Below, in pieces: positions 24,110 through 36,518 of a stretch of 64,000 bases of DNA. The stretch lies in the NCBI RefSeq assembly GCF_032854445.1, contig NC_088297.1, positions 27,397,915 through 27,461,914 of the forward strand. Direction: 5' to 3'. The notes beneath the pieces are model-generated. The model did not search any database, was not told where the DNA came from, and saw nothing but the letters and a program-made list of their open reading frames with translations. Within the stretch, counting starts at the first letter, position 1; the number at the start of each line of letters is the position of its first letter. The stretch is from Liolophura sinensis. Its lineage: Eukaryota > Mollusca > Polyplacophora > Chitonida > Chitonidae. A program made the translations under genes and the position numbers.

Positions 24110-24205
24110 GGAGCTGCTCCACTCGACTTTACAAGCCGACGTTTTGCTCCTTGTCGCGCTCATTGGTCTGTCATGTCCCTCGCTCATTGGACGTCGCAGT
24201 GCGAA
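24110..24205 (-). promoter_or_regulatory. inverted P1 promoter-like fragment
   Basis: On the minus strand it contains GCAAAACGTCGGCTTGTAAA followed by GTCGAGTGG, as in both P1 TIRs, preceded by two CCAATGAGCG boxes. It abuts the inverted A1CF-like fragment. The CCAAT boxes lie on the opposite side of the core block compared with the TIRs, so it is a rearranged or related promoter. Confidence 0.6.
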
Positions 24206-24501
24206 GGTTTGCCTGGAACATGATAAGCTGTTCTAGAAGACAATGCAGAAGCTAGAACCACGCGAAAACAAAATTTGTTTTTTCTATTTTTGAATATTAC
24301 ACAGGACAATGCCTGTTGTCAAATCGATGTCAGCGATAGTAGATTGGATTTGGGTCATTTTCAACCACCCAGATAGCCTTAGTGTTTTTTGCAGAACTCA
24401 TGTGATGTTTTTTTTTGTACAACATAACGCTAGACATGCAGGCCGTCGACTAAAACTGACATTTATCATACGAGCATGCAGTATAAAGACATGCCGTATT
24501 T

Positions 24502-24506
24502 CGTTC
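24502..24506. repeat. target-site duplication of P2, left copy
   Basis: CGTTC before the AGTAGTATAC end; the same pentamer follows the other end at 36911-36915. Confidence 0.75.
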
Positions 24507-24583
24507 AGTAGTATACAGAATAGGAGTTCTGGCACACCCTCCCCCTGGGCCCTCCCCAGAACAAAATAGAGGCCCCCAGCCCC
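24507..24583 (+). repeat. P2 left terminal inverted repeat
   Basis: AGTAGTATACAGAATAGGAG ... AGGCCCCCAGCCCC, matching the reverse complement of 36834-36910 almost exactly. Confidence 0.93.
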
Positions 24584-24645
24584 TTCTCATGTTCTATTAG
24601 ACATACCAATTGCACCAGGTATACGTCGATAAATTCAACAACAAC

Positions 24646-24924
24646 ATGCCAAAGGGTAGCAATAATTGCCAGTGGCTTCTCATCGGTTCCACGGGGCTCC
24701 GTGGTAAAAGTTGTCTGTGGGAGTACTGCGGGGTTCACCTAGCCCGTCTGCGGAAGAGTCCTGGCACCCAGCCATGTATTAGCTGTAGCCGGGGTGTTAA
24801 AAACCGATTTCGGCTTTGCGGGGACTGCGGATACAATAATGTCCAGACGTGTGAAAGGCAGCGGAGGCGCAAGGCTTTCTTGGACGAGTTCAAACGGCTG
24901 GCGGCTATCAAAATTCCCTATTAG
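24646..24924 (+). CDS. P2 zinc-ribbon protein
   Basis: Small basic protein of 92 residues from MPKGSNNCQW. It has conserved cysteines (CLWEYCGVHLARLR) and a zinc ribbon, CISC followed after 12 residues by CGDC. The same protein precedes PolB in P1 (51770-52047), so it is a conserved gene of these elements. Its role is unknown; nucleic-acid or virion binding is possible. The stop codon TAG falls in the hAT-1 target duplication TATTAG, so the insertion hit the very end of the gene. Confidence 0.7.
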   Translation: MPKGSNNCQWLLIGSTGLRGKSCLWEYCGVHLARLRKSPGTQPCISCSRGVKNRFRLCGDCGYNNVQTCERQRRRKAFLDEFKRLAAIKIPY

Positions 24925-25329
24925 CAGGGTTCGTACGCTGCCTTAATTTCCTTAAAAGTCTTTAATATTCGTTGTGTTTAATTAAGGACCTTAAAAACCT
25001 TAAAATTTGATAAAAGTGAGATCAGGGTCTTTAAAAGTCTTTAAAAATTATAAACTGCAACCAGTGAAAAAAATTATTGCTGAGTAATTAATATTACAAG
25101 CTAACAATTAAGAATCATCCACGAAAATCATACGGTTAGACACCATATTTCAGAAACCCCATTTGAGCCCCTTCACACGAAAATTGCCGAGTGTTGCAGA
25201 TTGTAATATCGGAAACAGAACCACATCATAAGTAGTCATTGAAAAAGCTGGTTTCCGAAACCGGAAATTGCGCGGGTTCTCAGGAAAGTTTTCTGACGGG
25301 ATTGGTTTGAATCGAGGAAGCCGTAGTAT

Positions 25330-25680
25330 GTGAACTTGCTAACAATGTTAAACATGCCTGGCTATTGTTTGTTCCACGAAATATGGCTGGAAAACAGTGA
25401 ATATGTCGGGTGGTTGGAAAAAGATCCAGATAAACACAAGGCGAGATGTAAAGTTTGTGTCAAATCATTTGGCCTGGGCACAATGGGGGAAGCAGCATTA
25501 CGAGTCCACATGTCTGGCAAAAAGCACATTGCTCTGATGCGCAGTAAAATGTCCTTGCGGACCCCATCCATAACGGATTTTATTAGTTCCCAGAGGCCAA
25601 CAGATGAGGCAGGTAGCAGTCAACCTTCTGCAGCTGCTGGTCCGTCACGGCCGATGCCACAACAACAACAACAACAACAA
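25330..25680 (+). CDS. hAT-1 N-terminal exon, C2H2-like DNA-binding finger
   Basis: Encodes YVGWLEKDPDKHKARCKVC with a following HMSGKKH, a CxxC...HxxxxH finger of the BED/TTF type used by hAT transposases to bind their ends. It continues into a serine/proline-rich linker and a CAA repeat that reaches a donor (CAAG/GTAATG, 25681). The start could be ATG at 25345 or 25354. The matching acceptor before the next coding block near 26000 is weak or mutated. Confidence 0.6.
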
Positions 25681-26085
25681 GGTAATGTGTGGTCCATGCT
25701 GGTTATATTTCGAATCAGGGGGGACAACTTATGACAAACTTGATGTAAATACATGAGTAGTCCCCCCTTAATAATACAGTTTCACATAACAACTATACGT
25801 TAATATTATAAACAGTTCTGGGTTCTGCATGCCCTGTATTTGTGCACAGTAGCAAATTTGTATTATTCAGGGAAGGCACCATCGAATTAAGTTTGTCAAT
25901 AGTTGTTCCCTTCCTCTTTTTTGTTTTTCAGTATCTATCTAATATTTCAGATTTTAATGGAAGAGAAAGAAAATCATTAACAGGTTGTAATTATTTTTAA
26001 ATTCATGTTTTTCAAATCGACCAATCAGCTCAACATTAACATCATTTGTGGAGAGAGAGGAGACTGTCAAAGCAGAGATCATATG

Positions 26086-28833
26086 CAGGGTTTTACCTGG
26101 CTGTAATTTTTGTGGGGTCCAATGGACCCCATTCAGAAAAAAAGTGGGGTCCCACATACCATAATGGGGGTCCAATGAATTTTTAATATATAAATGACCT
26201 ATAAAAACACATATATATATATATTAATGACCTTTGTGATCTGTTTATTTTTTTCAATGTTACAAAGACTTTTTCTCTATCATGAAAGTCAAACTCTCAA
26301 TTTATGTTATGATTATCACTTATATAGTCACTGAGTGGCCTTGAGTGACAGTCTGACTAACTGTACACTGAGAGAACTTATTAATGAGGAAGTCTTTTTT
26401 TCATGTCAGTGAAAATTTTGGCTGCTCTGGCAAAGTCAAAGTGCTCCACACTGCCACCATTCAGTTTGATAAACATCAGCCTGTTTAGACGTTCTGGGGT
26501 TATCCGGTTCCTGGATTTGTTCTTGATTGCATTTTGGATGGAAAATCCCCTCTCACATGGGGCAGAGGAAACTGGAAGCACCAATGCAATTTTGCCATGT
26601 AACACAAAGTCAGGAAACTCTTCATTGAACTCTCTGATCAACACTTTCACAAAAGCTTCAAATGAAAGCACTTGGTATGACTTAACTAAGTGTTTGAACT
26701 GTAGAAAGCTAGCTTCCATTCTCTCTTTGTTAACAAGCTCTTGGTAAAACTCTACTAACACACCAAACCGCCATAATCTAAGAGGTTAAGGTCACTAGGG
26801 TATCGCCCTGGGTTGAACAGGACATCAAAACATTCAAGCTTGTCTAACATGTCACTGGGAAACCTGTCATCAAGGTTACTGCTGAGCTTATCCAGGTAGG
26901 TATTTCTGATATCATTAAACCTTTGCCTGAGAATGTTATTATCTGTAACATTCACATCATGGTACTTGGCGGCCTCTCCTGTTGTTGGCATCTCACCCAA
27001 AGCATTGAGGACTTCCGTAACCTTGCTGGACCCTTTTCTCATGTCAGTCAATGTGTTCTTGGCAGAAGTAACACTGTGTTTGATATGAGAAAGGTTGACG
27101 GCATCTTTCTGGAACGTAAGACTTAGAATTCCAATGGCTGTTAAAATGTCAATGAGGAGGGCTGTGAACAACAGGAACAATGAATTGCCAATAAATTTCG
27201 ATAGTCCTACTGCTTTCGGTGATTTTTCCGCATCAAGGGAGAGCATAATGGCACAATAACTGTCTAGAATCATTTTCACAGCAGACTCAATAGAAAGCCA
27301 ACGAACAGATGTGGGTTGCACGATTTGTTTTGCCTTGCCGTTAAGAACAGTTTGTAGCTGTCTTAGCTTATCGTATCTGACAGAAGAATCCCTGTAAAAC
27401 TGATAGAGTGAGTGGATCATGGCGTGATAGTTCTTGCAATACTCAATCGACTTTCCTGCCTGGGATACAGCTAAATTCAAACGGTGAGCCACGCAGTGGA
27501 TATGGACAATATTCTTATTTCGACGGCCCAGTTTTGCGCCGAGCCCATTGTGACGACCAGTCATTACAGCCGCTCCGTCAGTTCCCAGACCAAGGACTTT
27601 CTGCATGTCATCCTGGCAAATGTTTTTCCTTTCCAAAACTAAGATAATGGCAGTTTCAATACCAGCAGCGGTACCGTCTGTTATACGTTCATTGCCTATA
27701 AACGACACATGCACTTCTCCATTGTCAATGTATCTAACATAAATGGCATTTTTTTTTCCACTGATACATCACAGGTCTCGTCCAACATTATGCCAGTGAA
27801 GTCACTTGCCTGTAATTTGTCAAGAATGCTTTCCTCCACGACTTGTTCTATACACTCCTCCATATCGGAGACAATTTGCGGCCGTTTGTAGTACTGCTTC
27901 ACTTTTACACCATTCAAAACTTGCAAGTCCATTAGGTCTCGAAAATTATCAGCGGCAATGTTATTTTTGGCCATCACAAAAACAGTTCTTAGCTGAATCA
28001 TTTCGCTGTTCATTTTTTCGTCGTACGTATTTTGGCTGACTTCGCGAACTTTTTTCATGGCCGCATCTGTGTGAGAGCGCATATGTAAAATCTTTACAGC
28101 CTCGATGTGTTGTTTAGAATCTTGATGGCGGGACAATGCACTGAGTTGATAGTTACAACAGCCCTGGTTTGTTGCGAAGGAATAGTCAAAATTTGCACTT
28201 TTACAAGTGTTACATATCATACCCGAGGCCTGGGATTCGGAGTTGGCCCTACTCAACCATGGAAATTTCATTTGCCATTCGGTTTGAAACGATCGAGTGC
28301 GAGCCCGTTTAGGTGCCGATACCGCGTCTGTTTCAGTGTGTGAAGTTTTTTCAGCTTCAGCCGGCTCAGGTGATTCAGAATCACGCATGACAACAGTGTG
28401 GCTAGACTCGGATCCACCGCCGAAAAACTTTGACAACTTGGACTGTTTGCTCATGATTTGCTTTGAATGATAGCCCATTTGCTCAGCGGACCGCTTACAC
28501 TTTGCAGCGCGTGCCGTGTGCATTGAAGCAGTGCGTCAATTCATTGATCCCCCTCTAGCAGCATACGTCACAATTGTAGGCCACGCATGCTATTTTTAGC
28601 GCTGGATGTGCCATGTTGCTACCGTAGAACACGTGGATGCTGGTTTATGAAAATAACTGGATACATGAATTATTTTAGTGACTAAATCAGCTTCCATGGG
28701 CACTTGGATGTGGTTGTAAATTTTGGGGGGTTTTTTTGTTGCGTCCCATGGGACCCCTGCCGATGCATTTTTTGCGTCCAAGTCAAAAAACACGCGTCAG
28801 AGACGCGTGTTTTTTGCGTCCGGTAAATCCCTG
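26086..28833 (-). mobile_element. hAT-2 transposon inserted in hAT-1 coding sequence
   Basis: Ends CAGGGTTTTACCTGGC and, inverted, CAGGGATTTACCGGAC. Flanked by ATATG at 26081-26085 and 28834-28838. It interrupts the hAT-1 transposase: the reading frame FVEREETVKAEI before the left duplication continues as WTLHTVQHHHSYKSNEG after the right one. Confidence 0.88.
26381..28523 (-). pseudogene. hAT-2 transposase (ZNF862/C17orf113-like), two frameshifts
   Basis: Reads right to left. The N-terminal part (28523-27696) has a TTF-type zinc finger (MICNTCKS...CCNYQLSALSRHQDSKQH) and a DETCDVSVEKK block at the start of the RNase-H-like fold. The middle part (27714-26755) has GLGTDGAAVMTG and HCVAHRLNLAVSQ. 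The end (26761-26381) is the hAT dimerisation region (SSAPCERGFSIQNAIKN). The first break lies in a T run near 27750, the second near 26762. Both look like single-base indels, so the copy is young or the breaks are assembly errors in homopolymers. Together about 715 codons, normal for the family. Confidence 0.88.
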
Positions 28834-28838
28834 ATATG

Positions 28839-30830
28839 GACGCTTCACACTGTACAACATCACCATTCCTACAAATCCAACGAAGGGATTCAAGCTGTTT
28901 TCAAAACCGTGTTTCCAGATAGTGAAATTGCGAAACGATTTACATGTGGTGAGAAGAAAACAGCATATTTGTGTTGTTTTGGACTTGCTCCACATTTCAA
29001 ATCCTTGTTGGAAAGTCGTGTAAAACAAGAACAATTTGTGCTCTGCTTCGATGAAAGCCTCAATAAGGTAACAAAGAATGAGCAGCTTGACCTACATGTA
29101 AGATTTTGGGACACAAATTGTGTTTCCACTAGATATCTGGGATCACAGTTCTTGGGCCATACAAATGCTGAAGCCCTACTTGAGAGTGTGTGTGAAGATC
29201 TTGAGAGGATGAATCTTTCAAATTTACAACAGGTATCAATGGATGGGCCATCCGTAAATTGGAAACTTTTTGATATGCTCCAAGACAAGGTTGAAAAAGA
29301 CACTGGAAACAAATTTCTGAACATTGGCAGTTGTGGACTTCATGTTATCCACGGTGCCCTGAAAGATGGGTTCTTTAAATCTGACAATGGTGTTCACAAT
29401 TTCCTTTCATCTTTGTACTGGCTGTTTAAAGATTCCCCTGCACGACGAGAAGACTTCTCAAAACTGACAGGTTCCAACACATTTCCGTTGATGTTTTGTA
29501 AGCACAGGTGGGTGGAAAATGTCCCTGTTGCTGAAAGAGCATTGGAGATGTTCGACAATGTGAAAATGTTTGTTAAGGCAGATCAAGACAAAAAGTGAAA
29601 GACCCTGGGACAAAGTCATTTCAAACTGTGCAGGAAGGATGTCAGAATGTTTTGCTTTATGCAAATATCCATATGTTCCTGACAGTAAGCAAACTGCTGA
29701 CACCATTCCAGACCATGTATCAAGCAGAAAGACCACTGCTACCCTTCATGTCAGATGACCTCTCCTACTTGCTAAAAAGCCTGCTTCAGTCAGTGATCAA
29801 AGCAGATGTTCTAAAAGAAATTGATACCCCACTTAAACTAATTAAGCTTGATGTAAGAGACAAAAAGCTGTGGAAAGAAGTATCAGCAGTAGATCTCGGG
29901 TTTTCAGCAGAAAATGAAGTAAAGCGGTTGCATTCAAAGAAGAAAATTTCAGATCGTCAACTCATTGAGCTGCGACAGGGTCACCGTGAAGCATTACTTC
30001 GCGTTGTCGAGAAACTTCAAAACAAATCACTATTGAGGTACACTCTTGTTCGTAACATGAAGTGTTTAGATCCGAGACAGATGGTTCTGGACAAATCTGG
30101 CTGTGTAGCAAAGATAAAGAGACTGTTAAAGTGTCTGGTGGACAGTAAGAAAATCATTGAGTCAAATTGTGATGATGTGATTAGAGAGTACCAAGAGTTC
30201 TTGGATCAAGAAGTTCCAATGGCAGAGGCAAGCTTTAGTGAATTTAATCCAAAGCTTGATACCCAGAGAGGTGATGTTTTTTTGCATGACCATCTTGCCC
30301 ACAAAGCCAAAAAGTTATGGCGAGTTGTCAAAAGCCTTCTTATTTTGTCACATGGCCAGGCAAGTGTGGAGCAGGGATTCTCTGTGAATAAAGAAGTTGC
30401 AACAGACAACTTGCAAGAAAGATCTTTCGTGGCTCAGAGAATAGTCCTTGATCACCTCTCAGCAGTTGGTGGTATTTCAGGTGTAAACCTTACAAAGCCT
30501 CTAGTGCTTGCTGTAGGTAGTGCAAGGCAGAAGTATATGGCCCACCTAGATGATGTGAAAAGACAGAAAGAATCACATAAACAAGCACAGAAAAGAAAGT
30601 CAACAATGGACCAGTTAGAGGAATTGAAAATGAAGAAAAGGAGAATCGAACAGAACATAGCAGGTTTATACAAGTCATCAGAAGAGTTTTCAGAGAGGGC
30701 AGAGGCAACAGGGGACATTACCTATGTGGCAAGAGCCAACAGCCTCAGGAGAAGTGCTAAGGAGAAATCCAACAGTATTACAGATATTGACAGAGAAATA
30801 GAGGAAATCCTGAAAAATCTTAAGAATTAG
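28839..30830 (+). pseudogene. hAT-1 transposase body, one frameshift plus hAT-2 insertion
   Basis: Downstream part of the hAT-1 transposase. One frame to 29598 holds FVLCFDESLNKVTKNEQLD and CGLHVIHGALKDGF; after a single-base frameshift near 29590 it continues to 30830 with the dimerisation block (LILSHGQASVEQGFSVNKE, FVAQRIVLDHL) and a lysine-rich tail. The acidic residues expected of the RNase-H-like core (FDESLN) are present. It was inactivated by hAT-2. Confidence 0.85.
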
Positions 30831-31396
30831 GCTACAGGCATCTGAAATTTTAGAGACTTTAGTGAGTTATCTAAACTGAGTGAGACCTAATGGACCTCAT
30901 TAAAACTGTGCTCTAAACCATTATCTGAACACGTACTGTGTGATTGAACGTCTTGTTTTATTGCCTGTTACCTTAATGTGTGTTTGCCTAAATTGGCATT
31001 TGAGATTTGAAATGTGTTCAGTTATCTTAACTGACTCATTCAACATTAAAATCTGTGTCTGCTGGAATTTGTCCCAATTAAAAGTGTTACAATTTAACTC
31101 TCTGGCTTGCTTCGTATTCAGTATGGTCGCTGATGGTGTAGCTATCTCGAATATAGGTGCTTGTCCATCAACCTGAGGCTGCACGAGCGTGGTTTCAATA
31201 CCTGTGTCAAGGGATTTTCATGATCCTCATGCTTTCACTGTGTGAGGCCTTGATCGCAATATGCAGTCGGTGTTGCTATTTATATGGCTTTACATGGATG
31301 TTGTGACTTCCGTTCGCATTAAGTTCATTACAGATCGCATGCAGTTCATCAATATGTCGAGTCAGTCATACAAGTTCAGCTGGTATAACTCACTAA

Positions 31397-31510
31397 AGGT
31401 CGCTGGTTTACCACGGGTACTCTGCCTTCCTCCAGCCGCAATACACTAGTCGCCATCATAGAAGTGAAAAATTCTTTGTGTGGTGTAAGACAAAGATTAA
31501 ATGAATAGAT
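31397..31510 (+). repeat. SINE fragment inside hAT-1
   Basis: GTCGCTGGTTTACCACGGGTACTC then ATAGAAGTGAAAAATTCTTT and a degenerate tail; the same family as near 6612 and 22080. Confidence 0.55.
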
Positions 31511-31665
31511 CTTTACAAACAACTTGATGAAATTGGTCTTTAATTTTGGAGAATGACAGCCTTAAAAGTCTTTAAAAAGTCTTTAATTTTCATAATACCT
31601 AAGGTGTACGAACCCTGTATTAGAGAATCACTGTCAATAGGTATAACGATGATGTTGGTATAACA

Positions 31666-34600
31666 GTGCGTACAATGAAACATCATCAAAAAGCACAAGC
31701 ACTACGGGAGGAGTTTGAGACGCTCCTAGGTGTGCGGCCGAAGTACCCACGGTCCCGCATTGCCTTGGAAGAACTGCAGGGGATCCTCGACAGGTATAAA
31801 ACGGCTGTGGCTGAGTTGAAGCGGCTGCAAGACAGCAAGAACTCCCGAAGTAACGAGGAGTTGAAGCAAGACGTCAGTAACGAGGAGTTAAAGCAAGACG
31901 TTAAGAACCTCATCAGTAACGAGGAATTGGATGAATTGCTAGGCGAAAAGAAACTAGAATTCATTAACACCGACAGGGTTATAAGGAATCTCCTCCGGGT
32001 CTGGCAGATGAATGTACCCGAAGGCGTTTGGACGGACTCACTAGCCTTCTTAGAAGAAGTTCGAGCTATTATTCGCCAGAAGCTAGAAGAAGAGATCCTA
32101 GCACTCAACGGGGTTCAATTCCAACTAGGCCTCAGGGTTCAGTTGCAAAAGAGCAACGCCGATGGCAGTGAAGAGTATACCAGCCCAGTACTACACAACA
32201 AACAGGAGGCCCTCTTAGAGGCCGGTGACATTGACGGGGCTCTAGAAAAGGCCTTCCCCACCATCCAGGAGGTGCTAGAAAAATGGACACAGCGAGAGTC
32301 AGGGTGGGTTGTCAATAGCGTGCAAACACTCTGGCTTGACATTGCAAGGTATCAGCCACTGAGAGGCGGGTCCTACATCCCCCTACCCGCAGCTGTGAGT
32401 AACAAGAAAGCAGTCATCGGTGTGAAGAACAAAGACGACGACTGCCTCAGATGGGCACTCCGGTCTACCTTATTTCCAGCCGCCGGGCACCCTCAGAGAC
32501 CAACAAAGTACCCCACCAATGATGGTCTTGACTTTGGGGGGATCGACACCCCCACGCCCATCTCTCAGATCCCTAAAGTGGAGTAAAAGAACGACCTCGC
32601 CATCAACGTGTTCGGGTGGGACAAGGGCGTGATCGTGCACCGCCTCAGCAAGAAGCCCGGCGACATGCCGCGAATCAATCTGCTGCTGATTGATCATGCA
32701 GAAATGTGTCAACCAGTCAATGCCGTTTTAACTCTGTTGAGGTTGACGGCCGCTGCCAAACTCCTCACCTCGTTTTTTGACAGCATGATATCGGCTAAGC
32801 ATCTGCGGGAGAATATTGACTATAAGTATTTTGTTCAGTCTTAACATTGAAGGCAGTTATACTGAATTTAGTGTCTTTAAAGATATAACTGTGAAGAAAC
32901 TACTGGTTAACAAAACTTCGCCCTGTTTGTGCAGAAAAAAATGTATCTTTGTATGGCAGAGGAATAGTTTGTTTTCTGTCGGACACTCACACGAGGGCCG
33001 AATGACTGTTTACAAAAATGGCGTCCCGTGGGAAATGCATATCGAAAAGGTCCATTGCTCTTTGGGAGGACGATTTAAAATCAAATTTTGAATTTACGTT
33101 GGATGATGGAGGAGAGAAAGTAGTGGCTGTAACATGCAGTCTGCTTACATTTATGTTGTTATTTGAGTGCCTCTGTTCCTAATGAATAAATCTGTTGAAA
33201 TTTTCAACACTGGTTTTAACATCAAACTAAAAAACGCAACTTTGTATCATCAGTTAATAAGGTTTTCTCATATGTTTATCATATGCTGAATTATGGTATT
33301 CATTTATTGTGTCCTGTTGCCGGATTGTTAGATGGCACTTGTGACAAGGGCTCGCCATCAATAAAAGTCGATTTAGGTTAATTTGTCACCAAACCGTTTG
33401 TGTTTAAAGTTTTGATAAATCTAAATATTAAAAGAGTTAAACTGAATTTTAGTTGTTTCTTACATGTATATACATTTATTTTGAGAATTTTCGTTTTGAC
33501 TCTTTAGGCTCTCGCAAATGGCAGTAGTGGGAGTCCACCTGGACTCTCGCGTCTCCGCACGAAATTCTGACCCTGGAACGCCCCGTGGAATACAGAGGCC
33601 CTAATGCGACAGAACACTTCCTCAGAGCTCTCCAACAGGAGGAGCGGGAAATCAAAAATGTTCTAGCCAACCTTATACCCATGAATATGACTCCCCAGGA
33701 CTGGCAGGCCCACAACAATGTGTGTGAGAAGCCTCTAGGCGCCGATTCTGTGCGCGATCACTGCCATATCACCGGCAAGTACAGAGGCGCGGCCCATAAC
33801 GCATGCAACCTAAAGTTGCGGCTGGGTCCCAAGACAGCCATACCAGTAGTCTTCCACAACCTACGGGGCTACGACGGGCACCTCCTGATGCAGGCCATAA
33901 AGTAAGGCGGAGGGCCGCATCTCCTGCATCCCCAACAGCACGGAAAAGTACATCTCCTTCTCACTGGGGCAGCTCCACTTCATCGACAGCATTCAATTCT
34001 TACCGACTTCCCTTGACAACCTGGTAGAGGCCAACAAACCGGAGGCTTTCCACATCACAGCCCGGTATGAGCCCGCCGAAGAAAAATGAAAGGTACTCAT
34101 GCGTAAGGGTGTCTACCCCTGTGAGTATATGGACTCCTGGGAGCGCTTCGACGAGTCAAGCCTCCAACCCAAAGAGGCTTTCTACAGTAATCTCAAAGTC
34201 AGAGGCATTAGCGATGAAGACTACATCCACGCTCAACAGGTATGGAAGGTATTTGACTGCACCAATCTGGGAGACTACACAGGCCTTTACTGCCGCACAG
34301 ACGTGCTCCTGTAGGCCGATGTGTTTGAGGCCTTCCGGAAGACTTGTTTACGGCAGTATGGATTGGACCCTGCACACTACTTTACGAGCCCAGGTCTCTC
34401 GTGGGATGTGCTGTTCAAGAAGACCGGGGTAGAGCTGGAGCTGTTGACAGACTACAACCAACATCTCTTCATTGAGAAGGGGTTGCGCGGAGGTATCTTC
34501 ATGGTAAGTAAGCGATACGCCAAAGCCAATAATCCGCAGGTGGAGGGATACAACCCAGAAAGTCCAAACAGCTACATCCAATACCTAGACGCCAATACCT

Positions 34601-35752
34601 TCCAATGGGCGGCTTCCAGTGGGTAGATGACGCACGGCGTCTCGGCGAAACGATTGCTACCCACCCCCACGACAGTCCTTCAGGTTACATCCTCGAGGTT
34701 GACCTAGAGTATCCGGCCGGCCTACATAACTCACATAACTGGTGGTCCAGAAGGAGTGGATGTCAGACTATCAGCACGGCCTTCTCGGTAGGTCTACCGA
34801 GGTCGAAAAGCTGGTCCCCAACCTCCGCAACAAGGAACGGTACGTCCTGCACTACCGGAACCTACAGCTGTATCTATCTCTGGGAATGTTCACCGGGCCC
34901 TGAGATTTGCCCAGAGCCCTTGGATGGAACCCTATATCAGGATGAACACCAAGCTCCGAAAAACGGCAACGAGTAAATTCGAGAAGGACCTGTACAAGGT
35001 AATGAACAACTCGGTCTTCGGAAAAATCATGGAGAACCTTCGGAAGCGTGTGGATGTCAAGCTGGTATGCTCTGGAGAAGACGATAAGATCCGGCGCTTG
35101 ATAGCCAGCCCGAGCTTTGCACGGGCGAACATATTTGATGATGACCCCGTTTCAGATGCACAAGACCCGTCTAGTCCTAAACCGACCTATCTACGTGGGC
35201 ATGAGCATTCTAGATCTCTCCAAGCACCTGATGTATGACTTCTACTACAACCACATGAAGGCCCAGTACGGAGAGCGCTGCCAGCTCCTCTACGCTGACA
35301 CAAATAGTTTGCTACTCGAGATTAAGACTGAGGATGTTTATGGGGATATAGCTGAGAATGCAAACCTGTACGACACCTCAGATTACCCACAAGACCACCC
35401 CCTGCACAGCGTAGCAAATATGAAGGACAAGTGCGCGGGGCGGCAGATCGTCGAATGCATGAATCGTCTGCGCCCCAAGATGTACTCCATTCTGGAGGCA
35501 GGTGGAGCCAACATTAAGAAGGCCAAGGGCGTGAAAAAGGGAGTTGTGGAAAAGCGCACCCGCCATAAGCAGTACAAAGAGGCCCTCTTCGAGAAAAAGA
35601 TCTTCCAACGCAGTATGGACGTGCTGCGATCAGAGCGCCACCATATCTATGGGCAGCACCTGAATAAGGTCTCACTGTCCCCCTTCGATAGTAAGCGCTG
35701 GATAGCCGAAGATTGTGTCCACACTTTGGCTCACGGCCATGCGCCTCCTTGA
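31666..35752 (+). pseudogene. P2 protein-primed DNA polymerase B, decayed
   Basis: Polinton-type PolB, which would copy the linear element from a terminal protein. The N-terminal block (31666-32586, about 306 codons) is open: coiled N-terminus with NEELKQD repeats, then LRGGSYIPLPAAVSNKKAVI. A stop follows at 32584. Sequence 32690-33567 is foreign. The frame resumes at 33585 with an HNH-like block (CEKPLGAD..VRDHCHITGKYRGAAH) and IPVVFHNLRGYDGHL. Further pieces (34099-34314, 34321-34626, 34924-35238, 35117-35752) carry DAN and MNNSVFGK motifs, separated by frameshifts and deletions. In motif C the second aspartate reads asparagine (ADTNSLLLEI). Close to the P1 copy at 52146-55536. Confidence 0.85.
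32690..33567. other. foreign segment replacing part of P2 PolB
   Basis: Relative to P1, PolB homology stops after CTGCTGATTG (32683-32692) and resumes at AACGCCCCGTGGAATAC (near 33570). The intervening 880 bp has short ORFs and matches nothing else in the window. No clear inverted repeats or target duplication were found. Confidence 0.55.
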
Positions 35753-35775
35753 CAGCAGGATGGGACTTCGAGGAA

Positions 35776-35979
35776 CTACCGTAGAAGCCCATCCGGGGGA
35801 AGTTGAGTATCAGGAGGCACTATAAGCAACTCCTCACGAACGAATCCCCGTCGCGAACCATCCGACGTATCGTCTAGATAGTACAGCACGGGTTCATTAG
35901 GCTTTGTGACAGAGCGCCCAAGCCGATATATCTCTAGAGACCAGACAGGGTCAGTCGCGCGACGGCGGTCGCCCTCCAA
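35776..35979 (-). pseudogene. integrase C-terminal remnant in P2
   Basis: Minus-strand IYRLGRSVTKPNEPVLYYL and GFVREELLIVPP resemble the SH3/chromo-like C-terminal end of Polinton integrases. No catalytic core is present. It differs from the P1 integrase end (48421-48927), so it comes from another family. Confidence 0.45.
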
Positions 35980-36425
35980 CTCTCCAGGCTGATAGAGATA
36001 ACGAGCGCCAACACCCTCAGGGATCTTCCGCTCATTAAGTACCAGCGCAGTGTCTTAGCCGCCGAGGCCCTTGATTCGGCCATGCTTACGGCCGGTTTGG
36101 GACTAGGGGTTGCAGGTGTGGGACTACTCACAACAATAGTTGCAGCCCCTGCTGTCTTGGCTATGGAAGCTGCGGCCATAGCTTGCGGTGTCTTAAATAC
36201 CGCCGTAAAATTCGTTAGCCGCCGACTTCACGCAAAGGCCAAGAAACATAACGATATACGGCTGAGGCTAAACTTAACAGCATCTGTGCGCAGGTATCTA
36301 CGGCATTATCTGATGGTGTTATTTCGGACGTAGAGTACACGCAAGTCGTTCAGGAACACCAGAACTACTCTGATCCAAAGCAGGAGACAGTGCTAAGTCT
36401 CGTAAGACATTCACCGCCGTAGAGA
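35955..36425 (+). pseudogene. membrane-protein remnant in P2
   Basis: Plus-strand LPLIKYQRSVLAAEALDSA then a hydrophobic segment (GLGLGVAGVGLLTTIVAAP) and KFVSRRLHAKAKKHNDIR, followed after a frameshift by SDGVISDVEYTQVVQ. This protein type is frequent in Polinton-rich invertebrate genomes, where it is uncharacterised. Truncated. Confidence 0.55.
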
Positions 36426-36518
36426 TCGATGAAAGCTCGAAAAACAGCTTATAGATCTCGGCCGAAAACTAGCTCGGCAAGAGCTGAAAAACGCTCTTTC
36501 CGAATGATGTTCTGGGCG

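Larger units (their letters stand above)
24925..31617 (+). mobile_element. hAT-1 transposon nested in P2
   Basis: Ends CAGGGTTCGTAC and, inverted, the same dodecamer. It is flanked by TATTAG at 24919-24924 and 31618-31623. Subterminal CTTAAAAGTCTTTAAA motifs recur at both ends. It carries an exon with a zinc finger, and a transposase body split by hAT-2 and one frameshift. A SINE copy lies near 31397-31510. Confidence 0.88.

Noticed and set aside
24670..24720. P-loop (Walker A) ATPase motif in the zinc-ribbon protein (GSTGLRGKS)
   Set aside because: The spacing has one residue too many, the motif is not kept in the P1 copy, and the protein is too small for a packaging ATPase.
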